This document shows, one piece after another, positions 1 to 16,681 of a stretch of DNA of 64,000 nt (within the stretch, counting starts at the first letter, position 1; every line of letters starts with the position of its first letter). The stretch is taken from assembly GCA_036768485.1 (NCBI GenBank), contig JAVLUZ010000838.1:62001-126000 (forward strand). The letters run 5' to 3'. Made by a program: the position numbers and the translations under genes. The stretch is from Mermis nigrescens. Taxonomy: Eukaryota; Nematoda; Enoplea; Mermithida; Mermithidae. The notes beneath the pieces were generated by a model, which had not been told where the DNA came from, did no database searches, and saw only the letters and a program-made list of their open reading frames with translations.

Positions 1-22
1 AATCATGTAAGACTTATTCAAC

Positions 23-325
23 GTGGTTAATCAGTTGCCGAGTTATTATGGGTCGAAAAAAGCTATTTCGCCTACAATGCGTGCTAGGATAGTATCCATG
101 TCCGAAGACAGTAACTTGTCTGTGCGAGTCATCGCGGAACGACTGAGCATTAGTCCAAATGCAGTGCAGAATGCCCTAAAAAGTACAGACTTTCGGGGTC
201 TTACGATGATTCTTCACGTTCTGGGCGACCTCCAAAAATTACTCGGCGTCAATTGCATATTTTGAAACGATTGTCACTAAGTGATAGAAGAAGGACTGCT
301 CTGGACTTAAAAATGAACTAGCATT
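23..325 (+). pseudogene. Tc1-like transposase N-terminal fragment, left arm
   Basis: The reading frame opens with MVNQLPSYYGSKKAISPTMR and continues through a helix-turn-helix segment (LSVRVIAERLSISPNAVQ). This is the paired-like DNA-binding domain found at the N-terminus of Tc1/mariner transposases, which bind the terminal repeats. A one-base loss in an A run near 180 shifts the frame, so the GRPPK hinge seen in the right-arm copy is lost here. A compensating base near 256 restores homology (HILKRLSLSDRRRTALDLK), and another short A run near 309 breaks it again. The DDE catalytic domain is absent. No function is expected. Confidence 0.75.
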
Positions 326-417
326 AGGCGGTGTTAGCGTTTATCGTACTACAGTTAATGCTAGTTCATTTTTTAAGTCCAGAGCAGTCCTTCTTCTATC
401 ACTTAGTGACAATCGTT

Positions 418-660
418 TCAAAATTGCAATTGACGCCGAGTAATTTTTGGAGGTCGCCCAGAACGTGAAGAATCATCGTAAGACCCCGAAAGTCTGTACT
501 TTTTTAGGGCATTCTGCACTGCATTTGGACTAATGCCCAGTCGTTCCGCGATGACTCGCACAGACAAGTTACTGTCTTCGGACATGGATACTATCCTAGC
601 ACGCATTGTAGGCGAAATAGCTTTTTTCGACCCATAATAACTCGGCAACTGATTAACCAC
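418..660 (-). pseudogene. Tc1-like transposase N-terminal fragment, right arm
   Basis: This is the mirror copy of the left-arm fragment, 80 codons from the ATG at 658-660. It shows the helix-turn-helix (LSVRVIAERLGISPNAVQNA) followed by the GRPPKITRRQ linker typical of Tc1-like transposases between their two DNA-binding subdomains. The frame closes at 418-420 because one base is missing relative to the left arm. Beyond that point coding similarity continues up to the palindrome centre and then stops. No catalytic DDE/D region follows. The fragment keeps its 5' flank and terminal repeat (795-821), so it represents the true transposon start. Confidence 0.8.
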
Positions 661-794
661 GTTGAATAAGTCTTACATGATTGAAATCAGCAGATAAAGA
701 TGTCTTAGACGCTACTTTAAACTCGATGTAAACTGTTTTGGTCGTGTAAATATAGACATTTAAAGTTGCGCATAATAATTAACCACGTTTTAAT

Positions 795-823
795 GTGTAC
801 CTAAACTTTTGCACACTACTGTA
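795..823 (-). repeat. Tc1-like terminal inverted repeat end with TA
   Basis: Read on the minus strand, 821 down to 795 begins CAGTAGTGTGCAAAAGTTTA, a typical Tc1/mariner terminus, and is followed outward by TA (822-823), the target dinucleotide used by this superfamily. It lies about 135 bp upstream of the transposase ATG at 660, a normal 5' leader. The palindrome implies that the same terminus should lie about 139 bp left of the window. Confidence 0.8.
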
Positions 824-845
824 CGTGTAACTCTCGCAGTTACAA

Positions 846-897
846 TTAGAGCGCCCGACATTAAAGCGCGCGACATTAGAGCGCCGACATTAGAGCG
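846..897 (+). repeat. GACATTAGAGCGC short tandem repeats (left cluster)
   Basis: About four irregular copies of a 13-15 bp unit, GACATTAGAGCGC. The same unit in reverse complement forms a second cluster at 2566-2653. The two clusters could be subterminal repeats of one 1.8-kb non-autonomous element. I do not recognise the family. Confidence 0.7.
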
Positions 898-962
898 TAT
901 ATGCACTGGCGGATTTAAGGGGCCTCATTGCGACCAAAAAGTTTTTTGAGGAATGCGAGATA

Positions 963-1194
<232 letters not shown>

Positions 1195-2565
1195 CTTTCA
1201 AATTTGAAGCGTTCTTTCTTTCGTTCTTCATTGTTTTCGTTTTTCAGTTATAACTAAAATTGAAAAAGAAAATATCTTGATCAGAGAATATCAGATCCTT
1301 TTCTGAGGATGAGAAGCCTTTTTTTGGTTCTGTTATAATTTTTTGGTCTGCCCGTGCTCACGTTTATTCACAAGGTCTCTGCAAAATATGCAATACCCAT
1401 GCTTGATTTTGAAAGAAATGCAACGTCAAGTGATTTTTTCTTCACTGCTAATTGCATTACTGATTGTATATTTCCATCTAGCACCTTTGAAAAAATTGCA
1501 AGACGTAAAATTTTTTTGGCACTGTACTGTTTTAAGGCAGCAGCTGAATTCTGTTTCAAAAAAAGCTGCCTGGCTTTAGACTTTTGTTGTGCAGAAAATT
1601 TAATAACAGGTAGATGGAATTTTTTCTGTATAAAAACGACTTAGAGTTCAAAAAAATCATAGAGACTTGTTTTGGGATAAAAATCAAGCTGGTAGAATTT
1701 CAGCAAAAAATAGGATGCACAAAAAATTTCTGGGTGAAAAAGTTTTTTCGAATTTAGTGCACCGGCGCACAGGGACCCGTGCAGAAAAAAGCCTGAATTT
1801 GAGGGTAATACTTGGTGGATGGAATGGAAGTTTGCTAATTATTAATAAAAATGTTAGTGAGGTGAGTTATGTAAATTCAAATTCAAATTTTAGTTGTGAC
1901 TTAAAATCCTTAATTTTTCATCGTTACCTTTGTTTCTTAAAAACTTCAAGAACTCAAAATTTTTCTGCTGCTCCGCCTCAGACCCCGTCAAGCAGTCCAT
2001 CAGCGCAACCCTGAACCTCCAACCATATTTTCTTGGGCGCTTCAGGCCCTCCAGCATATTTTGTATACGTGACCATTTTACAGCTCTGCCAGAAGTGTAA
2101 ATTTATCTGCTACTACATGTATGCGACGCTTTGGCATTTTAAGTGCAGATTAAAAGACAAAATGCATTTTTGATAACTTCTGTGACAAACAAGTTATGTC
2201 AGAAACTTATCGAAACTTTTTCAAGAAAGTTTCACATCAAAAGTCACTTAGGAGCAGCCAGAACAGTGCAGAAAAGCTTAAAACTTGGTCTACAAAACAA
2301 AAAGAAACCGCATGCATTTATCACTATCTGATACCGAGATGTTCATGCGTAGGTATTTAACTTTGCTCCGTTATAATAGAAAGCGTATCCAATTCTGAAT
2401 CGGAAAGTACTTAAATGAATCAATGCAAATAGTCTCAAGTGCAAGATACAGTAGGACATTTTTCAAAGGCATGTTCGTCCGTGAAGCTTCAACCGGCGAA
2501 TGCTTTCATTTATCAGCATAAAACTTTTGTAAAGTTACGTGAAAAATATCTATTACGGCCGCGTT
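1195..2565. other. Unassigned AT-rich stretch between the GACATTAGAGCGC clusters
   Basis: I see no recognisable protein, RNA or terminal repeat. Frames of up to 115 codons occur but have no motifs and match only base composition. This may be the interior of the element suggested by the flanking inverted clusters. Confidence 0.4.
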
Positions 2566-2653
2566 GTAATGTCGCTGCGCTCTAATGTCGCTGCGCTTCT
2601 AATGTCGGCGCTCTATTGTCGCTGCGCTTAATGTCGTGCGCTCTAATGTCGGC
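2566..2653 (-). repeat. GACATTAGAGCGC short tandem repeats (right cluster, inverted)
   Basis: About six irregular copies of CTAATGTCGCTGCGCT-type units, the reverse complement of the cluster at 846-897. It directly abuts the 3' limit of the retrotransposon ORF1-like pseudogene. Confidence 0.7.
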
Positions 2654-3397
2654 TCCCCACTGTTCTTTTCATCCGCCCGTTTGACTACCTTGTTTATGTA
2701 AGTTATAGAGTTTTGTTTTACCCTTGTTGTCGCGCAAACAATTTTGAGTGGGGTGGGGTCACTTGCCTTAAGGATCAACCGGCCCGTAACGGAACGCGTA
2801 CTGAACGTTCGATGGTCGAATGCTTTCAAATTCGTCGCTTCCTTCGTTGGCGATCAACAGCTCGCGGACTGTAGCCAAATCGTCCTTGGTGTCATGGCAA
2901 GCCGAACAAAACAGCATTACGCTGTTTCAGGCGCGCTTCAATTACGTCCTCGACGAAGCGTCGGTGAAATTTTTGGTGCCCGTAGCAGGAAATGTATTTG
3001 CGTATGATTGGGCTGGTCGGCGTAAATGGGGCGGGAACGGATTCATCAGCGGTGGAAAGACTGAATCCGATGTCTGTGACTGTTTCAATTTCGATTCTAA
3101 AGCAACCAATCGACGCTCTAGCAAAGCCCATTTACCTGGAAGCTCTTTTAATTGCGTAAAAACAGGTTTGCAATTCGCGCAAATCAAAGGCAAGTCGAAT
3201 TTTGCGCTGATAAAATCGGGGCTATTAATAATTTTACGACGGCTGTGGGAATCCCAACGCAGTCGCTGTGGAACCAAAGTTCGCACATTTCCCATCTTTG
3301 TGCCGTTTTGTCCTTTGTTTGTTACCGCTTTTTGGCAAACAGTACATGGCTGATGTTGTTTCAGGTCGCCTTTGCTCGACTGGCTATTCTTTCCCAT
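2654..3397 (-). pseudogene. Decayed non-LTR retrotransposon ORF1-like gene
   Basis: Read from 3397 downward, the first frame opens with MGKNSQSSKGDLKQH and shows two CxxC pairs (CTVC near residue 18 and CANC near residue 92), consistent with a zinc-binding module. A basic, leucine-rich coiled-coil-like stretch follows (ALLERRLVALESKL). After a frameshift near 2945 it continues with IEARLKQRNAVLFGLP, then in another frame with an RRM-like segment ending PLKIVCATTRVKQNSI near 2715. This order (zinc finger, coiled coil, RRM-like fold) is that of ORF1 nucleic-acid chaperones of several LINE clades. At least three frame breaks make it non-functional. No reverse transcriptase follows. The clade is not assignable by eye. 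Confidence 0.55.
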
Positions 3398-4097
3398 CGT
3401 ATGAATAAATTAAATGAAATTAGATTAAATTCGACGTATCGTCCTCTTGAAACCTTTAATACGGGTTGTCAAAAAAATCTTTTCCGAGGCTACAGTAACT
3501 CTTTCTTTCCTACTTACTGTAGGTCGTTTAGAGATCACTGTAGCTACATAGGAAGGAAGGGTTTTTCAATAAAATTTTTTACGGCATGATTCATTTTCAT
3601 CTTTCAGCAGATCATGCAACTTGTGGATGAAAGTTGCGCATTCAGCTTGTCATGAATTGACTGTTAAACACAATAGCCTATAGTCTGTTTCATTTAACTT
3701 TGTGGTTTTCGTTTGAATTTTTTTGCAAGAATCAGGCTAAAAAAGTGGCTTGAAATGTTGATGCAGTAATTCGGTTTAGCAGTGGTACACGTATCCATAT
3801 GACTCAATATACTGTAGAATATCTTATTTACCCTATTAGTTTAAAACTCTTTTGTAACCACTTTAAATTTTTTCAAAAACCTCAAAGTTTATTGAAACAG
3901 ACTATAACATCTAAGCATCGCCGCAAACTTCCACTTAAACTGTTTCACACAGCTTCAGTCATAAATTTTAAAACTATCCCCGACAATAAGATGATAGATT
4001 GCGATTTTAGCATTTATCTGATATATAATTATCGTAACCCTCGTCTTTTTGTCAATAAAAATTCTTAAACTTTATGCACGGAGTTATGTAAAACAGA
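3398..4097. other. Intergenic; holds one copy of a dispersed repeat (3700-3905)
   Basis: The segment 3700-3905 resembles 32510-32715 at roughly 70 percent by eye, sharing blocks such as AATCAGGCTA and TAAAACTC..ACTTTAAATTTTTTC. It has no coding signal, and the rest is featureless AT-rich DNA. Confidence 0.45.
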
Positions 4098-4656
4098 CTT
4101 TAGCTCAGTGGAAGAAAGTCTGATTGTCGTCGACAGTGGCGGATCTAGGATTTTCCTACGGTGGGGGGGGTGGTATCCCAACTTTTCCAAAAACAGTCAA
4201 AAATAGGTCCGAAAATTTGCTCTTAACGTGCGAAATGTCGTTTTTTCGGTGTTTTACATTGTATAATTTAATATAAAATCGCTTTTGACGGAACATTTTT
4301 TCTGAGAATTTTAAAATTTTCGACAATTTTGTGCGAAAAAATCATTAAATTCCTTTTGACTTTAACAAAAATCTGGTGCGAAGCAGTGGTTTTTTGTTCA
4401 AGGTCCGTTTGTATATACAAAGATGGTCCCTACTCCCTAATAGTCCTAGCACATTTCGTACACACAAATTTTAGGGTAGTATAATATGGTACGGTAGCGA
4501 TTTCAGTGTGGTTAAAACAGAGTTGTTCGACCTTTGGCACTATATTTTAGCTAATTTATGGGTTTCTGGAGGCGAAAATCACTAAGAATCGTCCTAAAAC
4601 GGCGCGAAGCGCCGAAAAATGTGACATTTTTCCTTTTCAAATGCAATTTCTGCCGT

Positions 4657-4773
<117 letters not shown>

Positions 4774-5272
4774 CATACAACTATATCGCGCGAAGGCCGA
4801 AAATTTTGCGAATACTAGACCTTTTTTGCAATTTTTGTCCTCCCAAAAATCTATGTACATGTATAAAGACGGTCCCAGAAAGTCTTTACATCGGGAAAAA
4901 TCTTTGCCGAATACAAAAAACTGTGGCGTAAAGCGCCGGAAAGTTTGTAAAATTAAGGCGGATAGACGTCTATAAGCATGATTTACTGCTTGATTTCCTG
5001 TATTTATAGCATTTGATGCGAAAAATCGAAATTTTTAATTGAAAATAGATGAAAACTATTAAACAATAGCTGTTTCTGCTGTTAAAATTGTTTTGAAACC
5101 TACATGAACAGAAAATGGCTTCCAGGTCGCCAAGAAAGTAAATAAATGTCATTGCGCGTAGCGCCGGAAAAATTTGAGAAATTATGGTCACTGACGGCCA
5201 AAAATCATTGCAAATTGCATATCCATTCTTTATCTCGCCAAATTTTCTTGGCCGATGGAAGGGGGCGGTCAC

Positions 5273-5539
5273 CACACCTGGGCGTGGAAGGGGAGGGGGC
5301 CTAGGGGGTGTGCACCCCCGAAGAACCAAAAATACCCCCTCAGAAATCAAAATACCCCCCAGAATTCAATTTTTGAGAATTTTTTCGTTTTTTTCACAAT
5401 TTTTTTGATGCCAATTAGATAGTGCTTAATGAGAAACGTCGATAAATGGTGTTTTTTCGCCATACCAACACTTTGCAGGCCATTTTTTGACCTTCGAAAA
5501 ATCTTGCATCCCCCAGAATTTTCTTGCTGCCCACGTATG
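5273..5539 (-). mobile_element. TGGGCG-type hAT-like MITE, nested
   Basis: Ends CACACCTGGGCGTGG and GCTGCCCACGTATG, with a 7-of-8 target duplication GCGGTCAC/GCGGCCAC (5265-5272, 5540-5547). Its core (GATGCCAAT..GATAGTGCT..GAGAAACGT) is shared with about a dozen other copies in this window. It sits inside the 1.44-kb hAT-like element, which gives a relative order of insertion. Confidence 0.75.
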
Positions 5540-6102
5540 GCGGCCACCACCCCGACCCCTTAAATCTGCCCTGGTCGTCGAAGCAGCACGGGTTCGATTC
5601 CAGTTGCGGTATTTTTATCTAGCGTACTTACTGTAGTATGTCCCAGTACTGTTCAGATGCTTCAATTAAGTTTATTTGAACGGTTTAGTGCATTAGAAAT
5701 GAAAGAATGAAAGCCGCTCGTCCCTACTCAACTTTTCCGTTGAGTTACAGTAAATCACCTGGTTAGGCATACTGTCGCCTTCAAAAAAATATTGAAAAAG
5801 CTCTCTGAATAAAATTTTTATCTGGCGTCAAAATGACCGGCGCCTAAATGGCTTCGCTAAAACGGTGGCCCCAAAACGTCTCATTTCGTAATAGGTTAAA
5901 AAAGTAAAAAAGTATACATACACATACGTGTACACACATTTTAACAAGTGGAGTGAGAGAGTTATTTTTAAGTAGTACTCACATTACAAAGGCCTTAGGT
6001 GATATATGTTGCGTAGGAATAAAAAGTTGTCTACTTACTGTAGGGTTCCGGACAGGCAAAATATACTAATCACGTGGTTAAATACGTCGGCCGGCCGGCA
6101 TT

Positions 6103-6308
6103 CTAGTTTGCCAAGTTTGGGGGGTTTTCCCCCATTTTTGAGGTTTTGAGGCCGTTGGAGGCATTTTTAGCGATTGATGAGGCCGTTGGAGGCATTTTTT
6201 AGCGATTGAGGTTTTTTTGCGCCTATGCTTAACCATTTGTTGGGGGTTTTTTTGGGCAGTTTCAGGCTAAAATTGGGATTTTTTTGAAAAGAGCACTTGG
6301 CAACCCTG
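6103..6308. mobile_element. hAT-like MITE with TTGCCAAGT termini
   Basis: Starts CTAGTTTGCCAAGT and ends ACTTGGCAACCCTG, giving a 14-bp imperfect inverted repeat. The flanks CCGGCATT (6095-6102) and TCGGCATT (6309-6316) match at 7 of 8 positions. It contains a 30-odd-bp direct duplication (GAGGCCGTTGGAGGCATTTT) at about 6146-6208. Confidence 0.7.
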
Positions 6309-6464
6309 TCGGCATTAGGCCAGTCAGTCAACCGGATCAGGTTGTTTTCAGGAATTTTAGACGAATGAGGCAGATTCGTTTATTTCGACAAAAGGACATT
6401 TTTCCGATGCACTACTATTCGCGGCTAAATTAGAGAATATTGGCTAACTTGAGAACAAATTTTT

Positions 6465-7048
6465 GGCATTGGTGTAGCGGTCCTCATATGTATTAGGATA
6501 GTCATATTGTGAGGGCATATTTATACAGTTCGTAGTTCGATAAGCGAAAGAAAGTCGCTTCCAACAGATTTGAAACGTGGACCTCTTGCTTCAAGGCCCA
6601 GAGCCTTAACCAATCGACTAACGCTGGTTCATTTCGATAAAGAACGCAACGAATTCGCAATGTTTTGCATCGGTTTACGTGCTTGTAAGGCTTAGGCTTT
6701 TTTGCATAGGTTTACCTGATTATTAGGCTTAGGCTTAGTGTCATTAGACTGACCAAAATGTTGGTGCCAGCGTTTAAAATAAGCCTGAGTAATGGGATGC
6801 GACGAGCGGAGCGAGCGTAGCGAGCGACGCGAGTCGCATCCCATTACTTGGGCTTATTTTAAACTCTGGCGCCAACATTCTGGTCAGTCACGTGAAGCTA
6901 CAGAAACAATCCGAGCACTGCCTGATTAGTTTTCAACGATTTATTTTGAAACAGTTAGGTGGCAGCTTTCACCGAATATTACTTGCTGTATACATATTCA
7001 TAACGTAGCTATCTTAATACATATGTGAACCAGAGTTACACTAATGCC
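6465..7048 (-). mobile_element. Foldback MITE with a tRNA-like segment and central hairpin
   Basis: Long imperfect inverted termini: GGCATTGGTGTAGCGGTCCT on the left, GGCATTAGTGTAACTCTGGT on the right when read inward, both followed by ..CATATGTATTARGATAG. A near-perfect palindrome fills 6750-6890 (TGACCAAAATGTTGGTGCCA and its complement, around a GAGCGGAGCGAGCG-rich loop). One half carries a tRNA-like stretch. A second full-length copy lies at 17807-18948 and a partial one near 19030-19150. No coding capacity. I do not recognise the family. Confidence 0.7.
6560..6628 (-). repeat. tRNA-like segment (A/B-box-like) within the foldback MITE
   Basis: On the minus strand it reads TTAGTCGATTGGTTAAGGC (A-box-like), then about 25 bp later GGTCCACGTTTCAAATC (a degenerate B box). 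The second copy, near 18787-18850, has ..CGTTTTGATTCC. The boxes are weak and there is no convincing clover-leaf, so this is tRNA-derived sequence and not a tRNA gene. Confidence 0.5.
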
Positions 7049-9710
7049 CATTCATTTGTTTTCATAATTTGCATTTATTATTTAAGAATAGGAAATATAT
7101 ACCTAGTCTTTTCTTTGAATATACAGTGCATGAATACGCTCAGTATCGGACGCGCTTGTTACAGTAACTCGAAGTTTTTCTGCTCCTTACTCCACCGCAC
7201 AACGAAATCATCCGCTATTACAGTAATAAGACATTTGCTTGTCGCGCGATTTCATGCTCCATGTTATAAAGTAGACCATATTCATATAACATATAACTTG
7301 TAGCTAAAATAGGTAATTATTTACTGAACTACCTAAGTACTGTAGGCTCCTTGTACTATTGCTTTGTATGTGTAAAGCAGCTTTGTAAGCAGGTACAGTA
7401 AGTCATAGCTTCACTGCTTTAAGTGCAACAGAGACGAACAAGAGTAAAATAATTATTCTCACATTATGTTACCTAATGTACATAGGAATAGCCATGTGCC
7501 TGATTAACTGTACCTACATACTTAGCTGCTTTACGCATTTAAAGCAATGATATGAGGTATATATGTATATATAGCACCTAGGTAGGTAAGAACCTGTTAC
7601 AAGTTGTACATATGTATGTTATGTAAATTTAGTGTATTTTTTAACCTGGTGCAGGAAATTGCGCGGCTAGCAAATGTTTTTTTACTGTAATACCAGATTT
7701 TTTCGTTGCGCTGATGGAGTATGGAGCAAAGAGAAAGTTGGAGTTACAGACATTCAAAACCGAGCGTTTTCATGCAATATAGGTCAAAAAACAGACGAGG
7801 TATTAGCTATTTTTAATCAATATACGCAAATCTTGAAAACGATTGATTGAAATGTTTGACACAAGACAGTTGCACATTAGCAGATAATTGTAGAAGATTG
7901 GTAACTCATGCACGGGTCTTAATATTGAAATATCAAAATTGACTTTCAATTCCGAAATTTCCTTTTCGGAAAAAAATCGAAAAACTTTCACTGTCAAAAG
8001 CCTATCAACGAAGTTTTAAGGAGAACGGTTCATTATCTGACAATTAACCTTTTTTGGTTGCTCTTGTGACGATACAGAATGAATGATTGCCCAGATTTCT
8101 ATTTTTCTGCATAGTAATAAGTTTGTTTGGTACAAACTTATTTGTATGGTTGCTAATCTGACAATGTCTGCGATTCTGAATTTGTATCCTTCAGTTTTCT
8201 TTTAAGGTACCTACTTAGCAGCTTACAAAATTCTTGCTACGTGATATACTACTTTATGAAAATAAAAAATGAGCGAAATATCAAAAGACACTGTGAGTTT
8301 AAGAATAACGACTTTCCAGCTGACCTCGAAACTTTTTTCTTAGTGTAATCGACTTCGCTGATTTCAATACTTCTAGCGATAAAGCTACTATGCTTAATCT
8401 CTAATAGTGTGTAGTTTGGTTTTATCGAAAAATGTATTTTCTGTGGTTGTTTTCGAGCTGTGTGGTAAATTTTTAATCTACTCGTACTATGACGTACATA
8501 CGTACATTTAGATTTCTTCCGGGTGTAATTTTAGATTTATTCATTCGATAGCGCTTTAAAACTTCTAAAATGCACGTGCCTAGAGTCTTAAATTTAAAAA
8601 TGTCAGCATTTGAATTTGATATCAGCGACGAACCTTAAATTAATCGAAAGCTACAAATCCTGATATTACACACTGAATTACAACTATTTTCCTTCCGGAA
8701 CAAGTTTTTTGATTTTAAACCAATTTTTTGCGCTGATTCTCAATATCTTTTCAGATTTTTCGTAGCACGTCTAGTGTTTAAGCTATCTGACTGTTGCATA
8801 TAACATATGTACATAGTACGCATAACTTGCATATGTAACGCAGTGTTAAGCTTGAACCTTCTTGACAGCTGAATACTTTTGCATCTAAATTATTTTAAAC
8901 AGTTTCTTAAACTATTTTTCACGCCTATTTCGAATCTGTTCTTTGTTTTGCGCAAGCAGATTTAGTTTTTGAAATAAGTGAGAATTGGTAAAACGAGTAA
9001 AAATCTTTTTTTAAATTCAATGCAACTTAAATAGTATAAAACTTTCAAAACTAGTTGATTGTTAAGAGGCCAAGAATTTTTCTTTCTATTGATAACATTT
9101 TCAAACATTAAAAAAATGAAATTTCTAAAAACTATACAATTTGTAGAAAATGTTAAAACATGAATTTCTAGAAAATTAGATATGCTAGTGCAAAACACAA
9201 AGGAGATTTGAAATTAGAATGAAAATAGTTTCAGAATGCATATAATATTTTTAAGATGCAGAAGTATTAAGCTAGATATAATCTCTAAACTTTACAATGT
9301 ATCAAATTTGCAAACAAGGTGTAATATTTTACAGGCTAAAGTATTGTACGCAACGCTAACATTATAGAAATTGAGAGAAAGATGCTGCTCGAATATGCTG
9401 ACAGTCTGAGTCCAAAATTATCATTTTGGCTGTTAGATTTACATAACTTTGATCAAAAAAAGTCTTAATTTGCACAAGCTCTACTATGCAGATATCTTGA
9501 AAACTTGACGTGATAGAAAAATATAAAAGTCAGATACGAAATCAGCACAAAAAACTGACCTAGATTCATTCATAAATTTTTCAGGATTGAAAAGGTCAAA
9601 ATTCATTGTCAAGTGTTATTTGGCTAATAAGCCGTTCTGAGCGTTGAACGTAGTTGCGATTAGCAATATTATTGGGAATTTTCAAGTGATAGATATTCAA
9701 TTTAATTAAA
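7049..9710. other. No recognisable feature
   Basis: AT-rich DNA with short frames only (up to 92 codons, no motifs). I found no terminal repeats or clear tandem repeats here. Confidence 0.5.
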
Positions 9711-9712
9711 TA

Positions 9713-9858
9713 TAGTTGAACTCGGATAATGAGTTGAAATGAAATGAAATAATGAAATAATATTCATATATTGAAATATAAATATTAATATTAATATTGG
9801 AATAATGCACACATTTAATCTTGGTTCATAAGAGGTGTGCATTATCCGAGTTCGACTG
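9713..9858. mobile_element. pogo/Tigger-like MITE, 146 bp
   Basis: Starts TAGTTGAACTCGGATAATG and ends CATTATCCGAGTTCGACTG, giving a 19-bp inverted repeat with few mismatches. TA stands at both outer borders (9711-9712, 9859-9860). TA duplication together with a CAGTCGAACT..GGATAAT terminus is typical of the pogo/Tigger branch of Tc1/mariner. The interior is AT-rich and non-coding. Confidence 0.8.
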
Positions 9859-9956
9859 TATCATTTGTCAGTCACGAGTTACTGTCACATAATTGGATCG
9901 TCGTATTGAGTACCTAAGTTAAAGGGCTGAATTTAAAAATGATGAGTCGTCGCTGG

Positions 9957-10432
9957 CATGTATAGGTGGGCAGTACCAAAATTCTGGGTGTGCAAGATTT
10001 TTCAAAGGTTAAAAAATAGTCTTAAAAATGGTGGTATGCATACCTGGGCGTGGGGGTATGCACCCCCAGAAACCTAAATACCCCCCTTAGAATTCAATTT
10101 TTGAAAGTTTTTCTTGTTTGTTTTCGCAATTGTTTGATGTCAATGGATAGTGCTCGATAAGAAACGTTGAAAAATGGTGTTTTTTCGCCATACCACCATT
10201 TTTAAGGCCATTTTTTGACCTTTGAAAAAATTTCGCACTCCCCCTCAGAAATTTAATGGCGCCCACCTATGGTGGTATGGCGAAAAACACCTATTTCAAC
10301 GTTTCTTATCGAGCACTATCCATTGGCATCAAAAAATTGCGAAAAAACAAAAAAATTTTCCAAAAATTGAATTCTGGGGGTATTCGAACTTCTGGAGGGG
10401 ATGCATACCCGCCGCCCCCACGCCCACATGTG
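9957..10432 (+). mobile_element. TGGGCG-type hAT-like MITE (outer copy, interrupted)
   Basis: Begins CATGTATAGGTGGGCAG and ends CGCCCACATGTG, flanked by GTCGCTGG/GTCGCAGG (9949-9956, 10433-10440; 7 of 8). A second member of the same family, in reverse orientation, interrupts it at 10039-10271. Without that insert and one 8-bp duplication it is about 235 bp, like other copies. Confidence 0.8.
10039..10271 (-). mobile_element. TGGGCG-type hAT-like MITE (inner copy)
   Basis: A complete 233-bp copy running CATACCTGGGCG..CGCCCACCTATG, with a perfect 8-bp target duplication GTGGTATG at 10031-10038 and 10272-10279. Because it lies inside another copy of its own family, it fixes the element's ends precisely and can serve as the reference for other copies. 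Confidence 0.9.
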
Positions 10433-10826
10433 GTCGCAGGCCGCCCGCTTCCTGCTCCATCTGAACACAGAGATGAAAAAAGTCGAATATTTCTATCAAT
10501 AGAGATATCACAATTATCGAAACAAAACATTCCAATATTTTCATCGGACAAGATATCTTACCTACATTTTCATTTGTTAATTTCACTGCGGTAGTTGATT
10601 TTATGAAATATACGGCGCTGCTATTTTCAATGTCGCCTTAGCAACAGAAAGTCTTTAAGAGAATGCCTCGAAATAAATAAAAACGATCTCTCTGAAAAAA
10701 TAAATCTTTTTTCTTAGGCCACTCGGTATGAAAAGGAGTTGATTCAAGCGCATATCGGGACTTCATTATTTGCCTACTTTATTTGAAATTATACATTTAT
10801 TAAAAATTACCTTAAATTATAAATAA

Positions 10827-16360
<5,534 letters not shown>

Positions 16361-16495
16361 CAATTCCTAAGTTTTGCTAAAGATTGATTTGCCTAAGCCA
16401 TTACTTAGGAAGTCGTCATATGTATGTTTTTAGCACAACAATGCAAAACGAACGACGACGTTCTGTGTCATCAGATATGCCGGAAAATTCTTAAG

Positions 16496-16681
16496 CTTAC
16501 ATGTAAGAGGTGGGGTGGGGGATCCCCCACCTAAGGTCGGCCGTCCCCCCCCATCCGTCGAAGCCAGAGAAATTTTGACTCCCCCCCCGATTTTGAGAAA
16601 AACTTGCAATTTTGGCCGTTTTTGGCGAAAAATTGGGGGTCATTTACCCCCCCCCAATTTCGATCCGTTATGTACATGTAT
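16496..16681 (+). mobile_element. G/C-tract MITE-like repeat
   Basis: Ends TTACATGTAAGAGGTGGGG and GTTATGTACATGTATG. It contains several runs of C or G and the block GAAGCCAGAGAAATTTTGAC, shared with 17640-17805. Its borders are approximate. Confidence 0.45.

Larger units (their letters stand above)
1..683. repeat. Foldback (palindrome) of a Tc1-like transposon 5' end
   Basis: Bases 1-324 are repeated in reverse complement at 358-683, around a 33-bp spacer (325-357). The left arm runs off the window start. Both arms encode the same N-terminal Tc1-like transposase segment, and the spacer continues that coding sequence in the + direction. The arms differ by small indels, mostly in A or T runs: five A's at about 179-183 against six on the right, and an extra base near 256. 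This is a head-to-head dimer of a truncated transposon end rather than one complete element. It could have arisen by fold-back repair, and it could form a hairpin. Confidence 0.9.

Noticed and set aside
2820..3353. 177-codon plus-strand frame
   Set aside because: It lies antisense to the ORF1-like pseudogene and has no motif of its own.
4098..4133. A tRNA gene beginning TTTAGCTCAGTGG
   Set aside because: Only the A box is here; the B box is across a transposon insertion and no paired acceptor stem is visible. Treated as a SINE-like repeat.
6560..6628. A tRNA gene on the minus strand
   Set aside because: The B box is degenerate, the stems do not pair, and the segment recurs inside a foldback repeat.
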